This document shows, in pieces, positions 1 to 10,411 of a DNA stretch of 64,000 bases (positions are counted from its first letter, which is position 1; each line of letters opens with the position of its first letter). The translations under genes were made by a program, and so were the position numbers. The DNA lies in contig BLLK01000025.1 of the NCBI GenBank assembly GCA_021927905.1, forward strand, positions 372,001 to 436,000. Reading direction: 5' to 3'. This stretch comes from Chaetoceros tenuissimus (lineage: Eukaryota; Bacillariophyta; Thalassiosirophyceae; Chaetocerotales; Chaetocerotaceae). Under the pieces are notes generated by a model. The model saw nothing but the letters and a program-made list of their open reading frames with translations. It searched no databases and was not told where the DNA came from.

Positions 1-2837
1 GAAGGGATCAACGACGGAGCTGCACTCTTATCCGAAGGCTGAGAAGAAGGTAGTGCAGAAGGTATGTCTCCATCATCTGTAGGCAAGTTTGAAGGAATCA
101 ACGACGGAGCTGCACTCTCATCTAAAGGCTGGGCGGAAGGTTGAACAGAAAGATGGTCTGTATCATCCTCTGTAGGCAAAGTTGAAGGGATCAACGACGG
201 AGATGCAAACTCATCTAATGTCCTAGAAGAAGGCAATGCAGAAGGTTGGTCTGTTGTAGCTGTAGGCAGATTTGAAGGGATCAACGACGGAGATGCAGAT
301 ACATCCGAAGGCTGAGAAGATTGTTGAACAGAAGGTTGGTCTGTATCATCCTCTGTAGGCAAAGTGGAAGGGATCGACGATGGGAATGCACTCTCATCTG
401 AAGGCTGAGAAGATGGTTGAACAGAAAGTTGGTCTGTTGTAGCTGTAGGCAAGTTTGAAGGGATCGACGACGGAGATGCACTCTCATCTGAAGGCTGAGA
501 AGATGGTTGAACAGAAGGTTTTTCTGTATCATCTGTAGGCAAGTTTGAAGGGATCAACGACGGAGCTGCACTCTCATCCGAAGGCTGAGAAGAAGGTAGT
601 GCAAAAGGTTGATCTGTTGTAGCTGTAGGCAAGTTTGAAGGGATCAACGACGGAGCTGCACTCTCATCTGAAGGCTGAGAAGAAGGTAGTGCAGACGGTA
701 TGTCTCCATCATCTGTAGGCAAGTTTGAAGGGATCAACGACGGAGCTGCACTCTCATCCGAAGGCTGAGAAGAAGGTAGTGCAGAAGGTATGTCTCCATC
801 ATCTGTAGGCAAGTTTGAAGGAATCAACGACGGAGCTGCACTCTCATCTAAAGGCTGGGCGGAAGGTTGAACAGAAAGATGGTCTGTATCATCCTCTGTA
901 GGCAAAGTTGAAGGGATCAACGACGGAGCTGCACTCTTATCTAATGTCCTAGAAGATGGTAGTACAGAAGGTTGATCCGAAATAGCTGTAGGCAAGTTTG
1001 AAGGGATCAACGACGGAGATGCAGATACATCCGAAGGCTGAGAAGATGGTTGAACAGAAGGTTGGTCTTTATCATCCTTTGTAGGCAAAGTGGAAGGGAT
1101 CGACGACGGGAATGCACTCTCATCTGAAGGCCGAGAAGATGGTTGAACAGAAAGTTGGTCTGTTGTAGCTGTAGGCAAGTTTGAAGGGATCGACGACGGA
1201 GATTCAGTCACATCTGAAGGCTGAGAAGATGGTTGAACAGAAGGTTTTTCTGTATCATCCATTGTAGGCAAAGTGGAAGGGATCGACGACGGAGTAGCAG
1301 TTACATCTGTTTGCTTGGCAGAAGGTTGAACAGAAGGTTGGTCTGTATCATCCTCTGTAGGCAAATTGGAAGGGATCAACGACGGAACTGCACTCTCATC
1401 TGAAGGCTGAGAAGAAGGTAGTGCAGAGGGTGGATCTGTTGTGGCTGTAGGCAAGTTTGAAGGGATCAACGACGGAGCTGCACTCTCATCCGAAGGCTGA
1501 GAAGAAGGTAGTGCAAAAGGTTCGTCTGTTGTAGCTGTAGGCAAGTTTGAAGGGATCAACGACGGAGCTGCAGTTACATCTGAAGGCTGAGAAGATGGTT
1601 GAACAGAAGGTTGATCCGAAATAGCTGTAGGCAAGTTTGAAGGGATCGACGACGGAGCTGCAGTCACATCTGAAGGCCGAGAAGATGGTAGTGCTGAAGG
1701 CTGATCTGTATCATCCATTGTAGGCAAAGTGGAAGGGATCGACGACGGAGTAGCAGTTACATCTGATTGCTTGGCAGAAGGTTGAACAGAAGGTTGGTCT
1801 GTATCATCCTTTGTAGGCAAAGTGGAAGGGATCAACGACGGAGCTGCACTCTCATCCGAAGGACGAGAAGATGGTAGTGCTGAAGGTTGATTTGTTGTAG
1901 CTGTAGGCAAATTTGAAGGGATCGACGACGGAGATGCAGTTACATCTGAAGGCTGAGAAGATGGTTGAACAGAAGGTTGATCCGAAATAGCTGTAGGCAA
2001 GTTTGAAGGGATCGACGACGGAGCTGCAGTCACATCTGAAGGCCGAGAAGATGGTATTGCAGAAGGTTGGTCTGTATCATCCTCTGTAGGCAAAGTGGAA
2101 GGGATCAACGACGGAGCTGCAGTCACATCTGAAGGACGAGAAGATGGTAGTGCTGAAGGCTGATCTGTATCATCCATTGTAGGCAAAGTGGAAGGGATCG
2201 ACGACGGAGTAGCAGTTACATCTGATTGCTTGGCAGAAGGTTGAACAGAAGGTTGGTCTGTATCATCCTCTGTAGGCAAATTGGAAGGGATCAACGACGG
2301 AACTGCACTCTTATCCGAAGGCCGAGAAGAAGGTAATGCAGAGGGTGGATCTGTTGCATCTGTAGGCAAGTTTGAAGGGATCAACGACGGAGCTGCACTC
2401 TCACTAGAAGGCTGGGCGGAAGGTTGAACAGAAGGTTGGTCTGTATCATCCTTTGTAGGCAAAGTGGAAGGGATCAACGACGGAGCTGCACTCTCATCCG
2501 AAGGACGAGAAGATGGTAGTGCTGAAGGTTGATTTGTTGTAGCTGTAGGCAAATTTGAAGGGATCGACGACGGAGATGCAGTTACATCTGAAGGCTGAGA
2601 AGATGGTTGAACAGAAGGTTGGTCTGTATCATCCTCTGTAGGCAAAGTGGAAGGAATCAACGACGGAGATGCAGTTACATCTGAAGGCTGAGAAGATGGT
2701 AATACAGACGGTAGATTTGTTGTAGTTGTAGGCAAATTTGAAGGAATCAACGACGGAGCTGCAGGTACATCTGAAGGCCGAGAAGATGGTAGTACAGAAG
2801 GTTGGTCTGTTGGACTTGATGTCGGCAAAGCGGTAGG
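1..2837 (-). repeat. Protein-level tandem repeat, about 30 units of 87-93 bp in one exon
   Basis: On the minus strand one frame is free of stops from 2837 to the window edge. It repeats every 29-31 codons. The core reads roughly PSSQPSD, then a short Glu/Ser/Ala or Val/Thr stretch, then APSLIPSNLPT and DQPSVQ. Units differ by substitutions and small length changes, so this is an older or selected array compared with the exon array downstream. There is no intron inside it and no in-frame ATG is needed, because it is an internal exon. Confidence 0.85.
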
Positions 2838-5800
2838 CTAAAATAGAAATGGAAATTTATATCATGAGCGCATTAGTCATTCAAAGATGCAGACAAATTT
2901 TATTACTTGAAACACTTACTGCTGCTGTCGGTGAGCTTGTCGGCTAAAGGTAAAGAATGAAATGTAGGAGTTAGATAAGTGCAAGCATCCTCATATTCTC
3001 GAATATAAGAAATACTTACTGCTGCTATTGGCGGTATAGAAGACGGACTCAACGAAGGCTTGTTACTGCTATGAGAAGGCAACTCACTTGGAAGAGATGA
3101 TGGTGCATTTGTAGGTGCTACTGTCGGATTTGGTGTGGGGGACTTGGTAGGCTGTTTTCAAAAAGACATCATAACGCGCAATGTTAGCTTCAATGAAAAA
3201 TCGAAAATTTCGGGGATTTTTTACGACTCAAAACAAAGAAAAAATACTTACTGCTGATGTCGGCGAAGCTGAAGGACTCGAAGTCGGAGAGCTCGTGGGC
3301 TTTAGGAAACAAAGATTAGATATTACGAGGATTTTTCTCGTATCAAACCAAAGATCAATATCCATGCGAAGTACTTACTGCTGCTGTCGACGAAGCTGAA
3401 GGACTCGAAGTCGGAGAGCTCGTGGGCTATAGATAAAAAAGATGGAAATGTAGGAGTTAGATATTTGAAAGATTTCTCACTATTTCAATCTCAATGTCAA
3501 TCTCAATTGCTATCCGAAGAGAACTTACTGCTGCTGTCGGCGAAGCTGAAGGACTTGAAGTCGGAGAGCTAATCGGAGAGCTTGTGGGCTATAGATGACA
3601 AGAAGGAAATGCAGAAAATTAGATATGTGAAAGCCTCGTCTTCTATTATTCTTTTACATCCGAAGTACTTACTGCTGATGTCGGCGAAGCTGAAGGACTT
3701 GAAGTCGGAGAGCTCGTGGGCTTTAGGAAAAGAAGAGGCAAAGAAGGAAACACAGGAGTTAGATAAGTGAAAAGGAAAAGTATTGTGACTCTCTTCATCT
3801 CTTCTCATTTTTTAGATTGTCTAGAATACTTACTGCTGCTGTCGGCGAAGCTGAAGGACTTGAAGTCGGAGAGCTCGTGGGCTATAGATAAAAAAGATGG
3901 AAATGTAGGAGTTAGATATTTGAAAGATTTCTCACTTTCTCAATCTCAATGTCTATCTCAATTGCTATCCGAAGAGAACTTACTACTGCTGTCGGCGAAG
4001 CTGAAGGACTTGAAGTCGGAGAGCTCGTCGGAGAGCTTGTGGGCTAAGATAAAAAGAAGGAAATGCATGAGTTAGATATGTGAAAGCCTCGTCTTCTATT
4101 ATTCTTTTACATCCGAAGTACTTACTGCTGATGTCGGCGAAGCTGAAGGACTTGAAGTCGGAGAGCTCGTGGGCTATAGATGACAAGAAGGAAATGCAGA
4201 AGTTAGATATTTGAAAGATCCATCTTAATGTCAATCCAAAGCTCAATATCCATGCGAAGTACTTACTGCTGATGTCGGCGAAGCTGAAGGACTTGAAGTC
4301 GGAGAGCTCGTCGGAGAGCTTGTGGGCTAAGATAAAAAGAAGGAAATGTAAGAGTTAGATATGTGAAAGCCTCGTCTTCTATTATTCTTTTACATCCGAA
4401 GTACTTACTGCTGATGTCGGCGAAGCTGAAGGACTTGAAGTCGGAGAGCTCGTGGGCTTTAGGAAAAGAAGAGGCAAAGAAGGAAACACAGGAGTTAGAT
4501 AAGTGAAAAGGAAAAGTATTGTGACTCTCTTCATCTCTTCTCATTTTTTAGATTGTCTAGAATACTTACTGCTGATGTCGGCGAAGCTGAAGGACTCGAA
4601 GTCGGAGAGCTCGTCGGAGAGCTTGTGGGCTAAGATAAAAAGAAGGAAATGTAAGAGTTAGATATGTGAAAGCCTCGTCTTCTATTATTCTTTTACATCC
4701 GAAGTACTTACTGCTGATGTCGGCGAAGCTGAAGGACTCGAAGTCGGAGAGCTCGTGGGCTTTAGGAAAAGAAGAGGCAAAGAAGGAAACACAGGAGTTA
4801 GATAAGTGAAAAGGAAAAGTATTGTGACTCTCTTCATCTCTTCTCATTTTTTAGATTGTCTAGAATACTTACTGCTGATGTCGGCGAAGCTGAAGGACTC
4901 GAAGTCGGAGAGCTCGTGGGCTTTAGGAAAAGAAGAGGCAAAGAAGGAAACACAGGAGTTAGATAAGTGAAAAGGAAAAGTATTGTGACTCTCTTCATCT
5001 CTTCTCATTTTTTAGATTGTCTAGAATACTTACTGCTGCTGTCGGCGAAGCTGAAGGACTTGAAGTCGGAGAGCTCGTGGGCTATAGATAAAAAAGATGG
5101 AAATGTAGGAGTTAGATATTTGAAAGATTTCTCACTTTCTCAATCTCAATGTCTATCTCAATTGCTATCCGAAGAGAACTTACTACTGCTGTCGGCGAAG
5201 CTGAAGGACTTGAAGTCGGAGAGCTCGTCGGAGAGCTTGTGGGCTAAGATAAAAAGAAGGAAATGCATGAGTTAGATATGTGAAAGCCTCGTCTTCTATT
5301 ATTCTTTTACATCCGAAGTACTTACTGCTGATGTCGGCGAAGCTGAAGGACTCGAAGTCGGAGAGCTCGTGGGCTTTAGGAAAAGAAGAGGCAAAGAAGG
5401 AAACACAGGAGTTAGATAAGTGAAAAGGAAAAGTATTGTGACTCTCTTCATCTCTTCTCATTTTTTAGATTGTCTAGAATACTTACTGCTGCTGTCGGCG
5501 AAGCTGAAGGACTTGAAGTCGGAGAGCTCGTGGGCTATAGATAAAAAAGATGGAAATGTAGGAGTTAGATATTTGAAAGATTTCTCACTTTCTCAATCTC
5601 AATGTCTATCTCAATTGCTATCCGAAGAGAACTTACTACTGCTGTCGGCGAAGCTGAAGGACTTGAAGTCGGAGAGCTCGTCGGAGAGCTTGTGGGCTAA
5701 GATAAAAAGAAGGAAATGCATGAGTTAGATATGTGAAAGCCTCGTCTTCTATTATTCTTTTACATCCGAATACTTACTGCTGATGTCGGCGAAGCTGAAG

Positions 5801-6810
5801 GACTCGAAGTCGGAGAGCTCGTGGGCTATAGATAAAAAAGATGGAAATGTAGGAGTTAGATATTTGAAAGATTTCTCACTATCTCAATCTCAATGTCTAT
5901 CTCAATTGCTATCCGAAGAGAACTTACTTCTGATGTCGGCGAAGCTGATGGACTTGTCGTCGGTGACTTTGTTGTAATCTGCAAAGATCTATTATTCAGA
6001 TCCATTTTTCCACTAGAGTGTGACGAAGTTCTTGCTATGATAGACATTTTCGTTGATTTGGAAGAAGATCGATTATTCTTTTGAGTAGACTTTGTTAACG
6101 GTGATGACCTTTTCTTGGCGAATAAAAAATGACTAGAGGTCGGGCTGAAAGTCGGACTAGATGTCGGAGATCTTGACTATATTTTGGAAAAGGTGAAAAA
6201 TGGGTTAGTTTTTATAGGTTTATCACGAAAGTATTTGTTCTTTCATTTCAAAAAATTATCTTATCCCCGTGTTATTACTTACAATTTCTGATTGAAAATT
6301 TACTTTTCGTTTTGATGGGAATGAACTGCTTTCTTCCAATAATAAAGAACGTCTGTGAATATGTTCTTTTTCGTTCGATAACATATATCTTTGGTCTACA
6401 CAGTATTTCAACGTTGCATCTCTTTCAGCAATTTTACAATATCTAGATGCTTTATAATAATTCATGCATGTGGAATTGGATGGGCATGATTCATTCGAGG
6501 AACATGTTTCTGTACAATATCGTAATGGCTTCATATTGGTAAAGATGCTACTTTCACGAATACAAAAATTGGAATCCAATGTTGTGACTCCGGAGCATTC
6601 ATTAGGTATTTGATTCCATTTATCTCGATGGAAGCAAACGAGATCATCTTTACAATCTTCATCTATTTTGCAGATTCCTTGACACAAAGATAGTAATGTA
6701 CTAGCTCCTCCCCTAGTTGAATGAGCTATGGTCACGTGTACTAGAATCATCAAAGAGCAAAGAAACACATGGCAAAATGAATAATTTATGGCTTTATTCT
6801 TGACCTGCAT
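1..6810 (-). CDS. Secreted Pro/Ser-rich repeat protein, 5' and middle part (3' end outside window)
   Basis: I do not recognise a named family. Exon 1 (6283-6810) starts at an ATG followed by a hydrophobic signal sequence (SFCHVFLCSLMILVHVTIA) and about 140 residues with many Cys. Exon 2 is 5928-6176. Then come 18 mini-exons of 48 or 60 nt: 5778-5825, 5637-5696, 5487-5534, 5326-5373, 5184-5243, 5034-5081, 4873-4920, 4712-4759, 4570-4629, 4409-4456, 4267-4326, 4126-4173, 3984-4043, 3834-3881, 3673-3720, 3529-3588, 3379-3426, 3252-3299. They are followed by 3020-3151, 2920-2943 and a last visible exon at 2837 that stays open to base 1. All introns are phase 0, with GTAAGT-type donors and AG acceptors. 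The mini-exons encode PTSSPTSSPSASPTSA-like peptides. At least 1,560 residues are visible. A secreted or cell-wall-associated role is inferred from the signal peptide and repeats. An in-frame TTG farther upstream (6918) was not used. Confidence 0.7.
3252..5825 (-). repeat. Tandem exon-intron array: 18 mini-exons with three intron classes
   Basis: Eighteen exons (twelve of 48 nt, six of 60 nt) alternate with introns of three main kinds: about 82, 102 and 113 nt. The 60-nt exons carry one extra PTSS-type four-residue unit. In transcript order, the intron before each 60-nt exon is of the ~82-nt class in five of six cases and 93 nt in none of these except as the variant after the exon at 4267-4326. 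This gives a higher-order unit of 82-60-102-48-113-48 that is repeated and partly deleted. Bases 3701-4152 and 4901-5352 are identical by eye. All exons are multiples of 3 and phase 0, so adding or losing a unit keeps the frame. Confidence 0.85.
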
Positions 6811-7040
6811 GTTGAGTAGGCTAAGTAATAGTATTGTTTCCAATCTAGTGCTTTGTTCTTTGATATAGAAGTTTGGGTGTTTTGTTGAAGTGCTGATAAG
6901 TAACTGTGTGTAGCACAAGCAGTCTGCTTGAGGAATAAAGATGAGGCGATGTGATGCGTTGTGTGGTATTTTTCTGTACTGGAACGATAAACACTACCGT
7001 TCATTAGTAAATTGGTGGAAGTAAAAAGGGGGGACACTTT
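6811..7040. other. Upstream region of the repeat-protein gene
   Basis: This stretch holds the presumed promoter and 5' UTR of the minus-strand gene starting at 6810. No convincing TATA box or gene is seen. Confidence 0.4.
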
Positions 7041-7180
7041 TTCTGCTCAAATACGATTTTCCAGAAAAACTTTTTGGAAAAACCGAAAACACTACCGTAT
7101 AGAGAATCAAAAGTTCTATACGGTAGTGTTCTCGCTTTTTTGAATAGGTTTTTGCCGAAAATCGTATTTGAGGAGAAAAA
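7041..7180. repeat. Hairpin-forming inverted repeat (MITE-like)
   Basis: Bases 7088-7102 (AACACTACCGTATAG) are the exact reverse complement of 7116-7130, separated by a 13-base loop. Outside these, 7047-7061 (TCAAATACGATTTTC) is the exact reverse complement of 7157-7171. The stretches between pair only partly. The whole could fold into a stem of about 65 bp. No target duplication was identified, so mobile origin is inferred. Confidence 0.6.
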
Positions 7181-7254
7181 AATTTGCTCTGATTTTTGTG
7201 TCGTCTCGACTTGGTCGTGCTTTTGGAGATGACACTTAATGATGACGTCATACT

Positions 7255-8095
7255 TAACAGTGGTGTCACGTAAGAATACAAATTTTTTGTGAGTTTTTGC
7301 TGCAAAGTGAAAAATCTAATTTCTGTTCCAATCGACTAACAATAAAGTAGTAATACCTTTCTAAAAGATCTTTTTACGCTTGTTTCAAAACTGTACTCGA
7401 AAAAATCTCGGAAGCTTTCTGAGTCGAGAAATTAGCCTCCAAAGTAGCTTACTTCGGTTATCCCACAGTTTAATCGAAACCATATTTCTCGCTACAAAAT
7501 GAGTTGTCGATTCTGAGAAGTTACAAATATATTCTTGAAGTGTTTGTCTGAATGAATATGTAATTAGTTTAGCCATAGAATCATTATAATATTGATATCG
7601 CAATAGCATTCTCAACCATGTTTTCTTTGATTCTTTATCGTACGTACAGACTGTACCAACAATGACGCAATCTCCGTCATTGGTCTGTGAAATCGAGTGA
7701 ATTTTGAGACAATTTTGAATCATAAATCGACCATGTTCACTATACACTCAAATAAAGTATTCTACAGTCAACCTACAACTAATGGAAATACACGAATCTT
7801 TCGAAAACTATTCAAATGAACAGTATGTAACTTGTTGGAATCGACAACTCATTTTGTGGCAAGAAATATGGTTGCAATTCAACACCAAATATTGGAAAAA
7901 GTGACGATCTCGTCTTACGAAAAGCTTAATTTCTCGACTCAGAAAGCTTCCGAGATTTTTTCGAGTGCAGTTTTTAAACAAGCAGAAAAAGATCTTTTAG
8001 AAAGGTATTACTACTTTATTGTTAGTCGATTGGAACCGAAATTAGATTTTTCATTTGCAGCACAAAATCGGTATTCTTACGTGACACCGCTGTTA
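7255..8095. mobile_element. Element with about 270-bp terminal inverted repeats
   Basis: The left arm (7255 to about 7525) and right arm (about 7826 to 8095) are inverted copies with scattered differences. Both outer ends read TAACAG(T/C)GGTGTCACG inward. Shared internal blocks include the CTAACAATAAAGTAGTAATA segment (7337-7356 and its complement near 8005-8026). The core of about 300 bp is unique. It keeps a minus-strand reading frame of about 70 residues (around 7535-7747) with no family I recognise. No transposase is present, so this would be a non-autonomous DNA transposon or foldback element. A target-site duplication is not obvious. Confidence 0.6.
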
Positions 8096-8751
8096 ACAAT
8101 CTTGTTTCAAAGTGTCCAATTTGTTAAGCTAATTCTCCAGAGACACCTGAAAATAAAGTTTGCTTAATTATGTAGAAACTTCATTTCTGTCTGTTTTTTT
8201 ACTTTATTTGGCGGAATCAACGGATTCTCTGTCGTAAGAGCTTTCGAATGATGTGTCGGGTTTGTTTGTACCCCTCCAGGAAGGGGATGCTCCCTTCCAC
8301 CAATTTTCTAATGAACGGTAGAATTGTATGATTTTTCCAAATAATGATGTCTACAAATTTGACAACTAGTGTCTTTTTTACCCCCTTTTTTGACTTTTTT
8401 ATACCCTCGAAGAAAATAAGAACTAAAAGGCCGTCACACAATCGTCACTCACATTCTTTTGAATTTACCTGGATACGAACATCCTAATGATAACTAGTAT
8501 CTGGTTCTAAACTGCGTTTTTTTTTAAAAATCGATGCATCGATTATTCATTCATTGCGCTCTACTGCCATCTTCATCTATTCAATATTCACTAGAGAAAG
8601 AAGATCGTAGTCTATTTCAATCACCAGATCATACTGAAATGCTTGCTTTGGTTCATGAGATGAAGAAGGAAGAGTAGAGATATAAAAGTGAACATCAGCA
8701 ATAGTGGCTGGTCGAAGGAGTAAAAAATTTGAAAGAGATCAAATCATCAAA
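8096..8751. other. Intergenic region upstream of the silicon transporter
   Basis: No gene is seen. The region contains the self-complementary ATCGATGCATCGAT near 8531 and a TATA-like box close to the transporter start. Confidence 0.5.
8681..8688 (+). promoter_or_regulatory. Possible TATA box of the silicon transporter gene
   Basis: TATAAAAG lies 71 bases upstream of the chosen ATG at 8752. Its position suits a short 5' leader, but in an AT-rich genome such a match can occur by chance. Confidence 0.35.
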
Positions 8752-10173
8752 ATGACACAAACTCACACACATATCTGGAAGAAATGCAAGGAAATATATT
8801 CAATACTTCTCCTTATCTTTTCAGTCATGATCATCATGGGGTTGATTGCTTCGAAGCAAACTAAGCTTTCCTCTGAAGCCGACCCAACTACAGCATATTT
8901 ATTCATCTGGATTGCAGTCATTTGGCTCACTATAGTTGAAGGAGGTCAAGCCGCTCTTGTAGGACTAGCACCAGTCAACAAGGAGCTCTACAGAGATTCT
9001 CATCCTACCTCTTATAAGTGCACTTCCATCACAAACAAGGGAGATAACCTGGACAGATATCTTCTTGGACGGCAATTGATGGTTGTAATCCTTGTTTTTT
9101 GTATAAATATTGCGGGAAGACCATTAGATGGGGCTAGGCTTTGGGGATTACCAGTATGGGTTTCAGATATTATGCTTCAATCTGGACTTGCTATGGTTCT
9201 ATTTACATGTAACGTTGGACAACTCAATACTCAAGTAAATGCTTCGCATTGTATGCTTGACTATGTCAACAATTACTTCGCATTGTTCACTGTTTGGGTA
9301 GCCATGGCGATTGAATTTTCGGGGCTTCTTCATTCGTCATATCTTGTGCAAATGGCTGTGACTACCATGGCTGGAAAGAAAATTGAGTCCAAGGAGGAAC
9401 CGAGAAATCCTGTACAGACTTGGTTTTTCTACTTTCGATGCATACTTTCTCTTGTCATCCTTATAGGGTGCTTCGCTGTTACCCTTGAAGCTTTATTCCA
9501 AGGAAAAACAACTTTATGGGAGGGATTTCCAGCATGGCTTGCAATAGTAATTTTCTTTGCACTCATGTCTGTTGTAGGTATGTTGGAGGGAATGCAAATT
9601 GCTTTCTTTGCGGTTTCAAAGATTCCGGAATCCGAACGCGGTGATTCTGTTTGGGCAAAGAAAACATGTGATCTATTATTTCGAGGAGAGGGACATAACC
9701 TTCCAGGTTTCATGATTGGACGTCAGCTTTGTGTCGTATCCTGTATGTTTTTCATAGCTCGTGTAACATCTGTATCTATCCCTGAGGGACAAGAAAATTT
9801 ATTTGGAGTTGGAGATGCTCTTGAGCAGCTTTTCGGAACTGGCTTGCTTGGAGCACTCATCACCACTATCTGCGCATCCATCTCATGGCAACTTGTTGCT
9901 TCTGCATTCCCTCTTGCTTTTCTTTCTTCACCCATTAACTACTATCTGCTTCGTCTCTGCCTTCTTCTTGAATCAACTGGACTTTGTGAAGCCGCGTGGG
10001 TCATTGCTGCTGGGCATAGAAAGATTGCTGGATTTCAGCGTGATGAAGTTTATATAGGGACTGCTGAAGAGCGTGCTATGGGAGAGATGGACGACCTCTG
10101 CACCAAAGTCTCTATGGAAATGCATGATGAAGGACCATTTCGAAGGAAAACTGGAACTCCGTTGAAAAGCTAA
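8752..10173 (+). CDS. SIT: Silicic acid transporter (SIT family)
   Basis: This protein (473 aa) takes up silicic acid across the plasma membrane, coupled to sodium in characterised diatom SITs, and supplies silica for the cell wall. I count ten hydrophobic segments. The family signature is complete: EGGQ near residue 63 with GRQ near 106, and EGMQ near 279 with GRQ near 323, one pair in each half. The diatom motif CMLD is near 167. The start is the ATG in CAAAATGAC context. The frame is open 16 codons farther upstream, but only to a GTG. After the last membrane segment only about 45 residues remain, so the long C-terminal coiled coil of several described SITs is absent. The gene has no intron. 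Confidence 0.93.
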   Translation: MTQTHTHIWKKCKEIYSILLLIFSVMIIMGLIASKQTKLSSEADPTTAYLFIWIAVIWLTIVEGGQAALVGLAPVNKELYRDSHPTSYKCTSITNKGDNLDRYLLGRQLMVVILVFCINIAGRPLDGARLWGLPVWVSDIMLQSGLAMVLFTCNVGQLNTQVNASHCMLDYVNNYFALFTVWVAMAIEFSGLLHSSYLVQMAVTTMAGKKIESKEEPRNPVQTWFFYFRCILSLVILIGCFAVTLEALFQGKTTLWEGFPAWLAIVIFFALMSVVGMLEGMQIAFFAVSKIPESERGDSVWAKKTCDLLFRGEGHNLPGFMIGRQLCVVSCMFFIARVTSVSIPEGQENLFGVGDALEQLFGTGLLGALITTICASISWQLVASAFPLAFLSSPINYYLLRLCLLLESTGLCEAAWVIAAGHRKIAGFQRDEVYIGTAEERAMGEMDDLCTKVSMEMHDEGPFRRKTGTPLKS

Positions 10174-10411
10174 AATTTATTCGTTGAGATCCCCCACCTC
10201 TCAAGAACTTTAATTATTTACAATAAATAAGCTAGCTATTTTTCTGCCAACTTTACTTCATTTTCTCTAATCAGTCTATCCAAAAGCTGTATTCTGTCTT
10301 GTCATTCATGAATTGTGCGGACAGCCATTATAATTATACCCACAGTAGGCAACAAACTATGATGAAAATATTTGACACCTACTAGATTACTCTTTAATTT
10401 TATTTTTGTAT

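Noticed and set aside
1-5825. Regular repeats that might suggest a CRISPR array
   Set aside because: Units are contiguous, protein-coding or intron-containing and vary gradually. There are no unique spacers, and the genome is eukaryotic.
5980-5990. Extra splice acceptor TTTGCAG inside the exon 5928-6176
   Set aside because: The frame is open through the whole 249-base exon, with Ser-rich sequence on both sides, so no intron is needed. Alternative use cannot be excluded.
3181-6084. Many plus- and minus-strand open frames of 60-100 codons with similar peptides
   Set aside because: They are out-of-frame readings or read-throughs of the exon-intron array. Their similarity comes from the DNA repeat, and they cross splice sites of the minus-strand gene.
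8704-8751. Longer start for the silicon transporter
   Set aside because: The upstream extension begins at GTG and adds 16 residues with no role. The ATG at 8752 has a good context.
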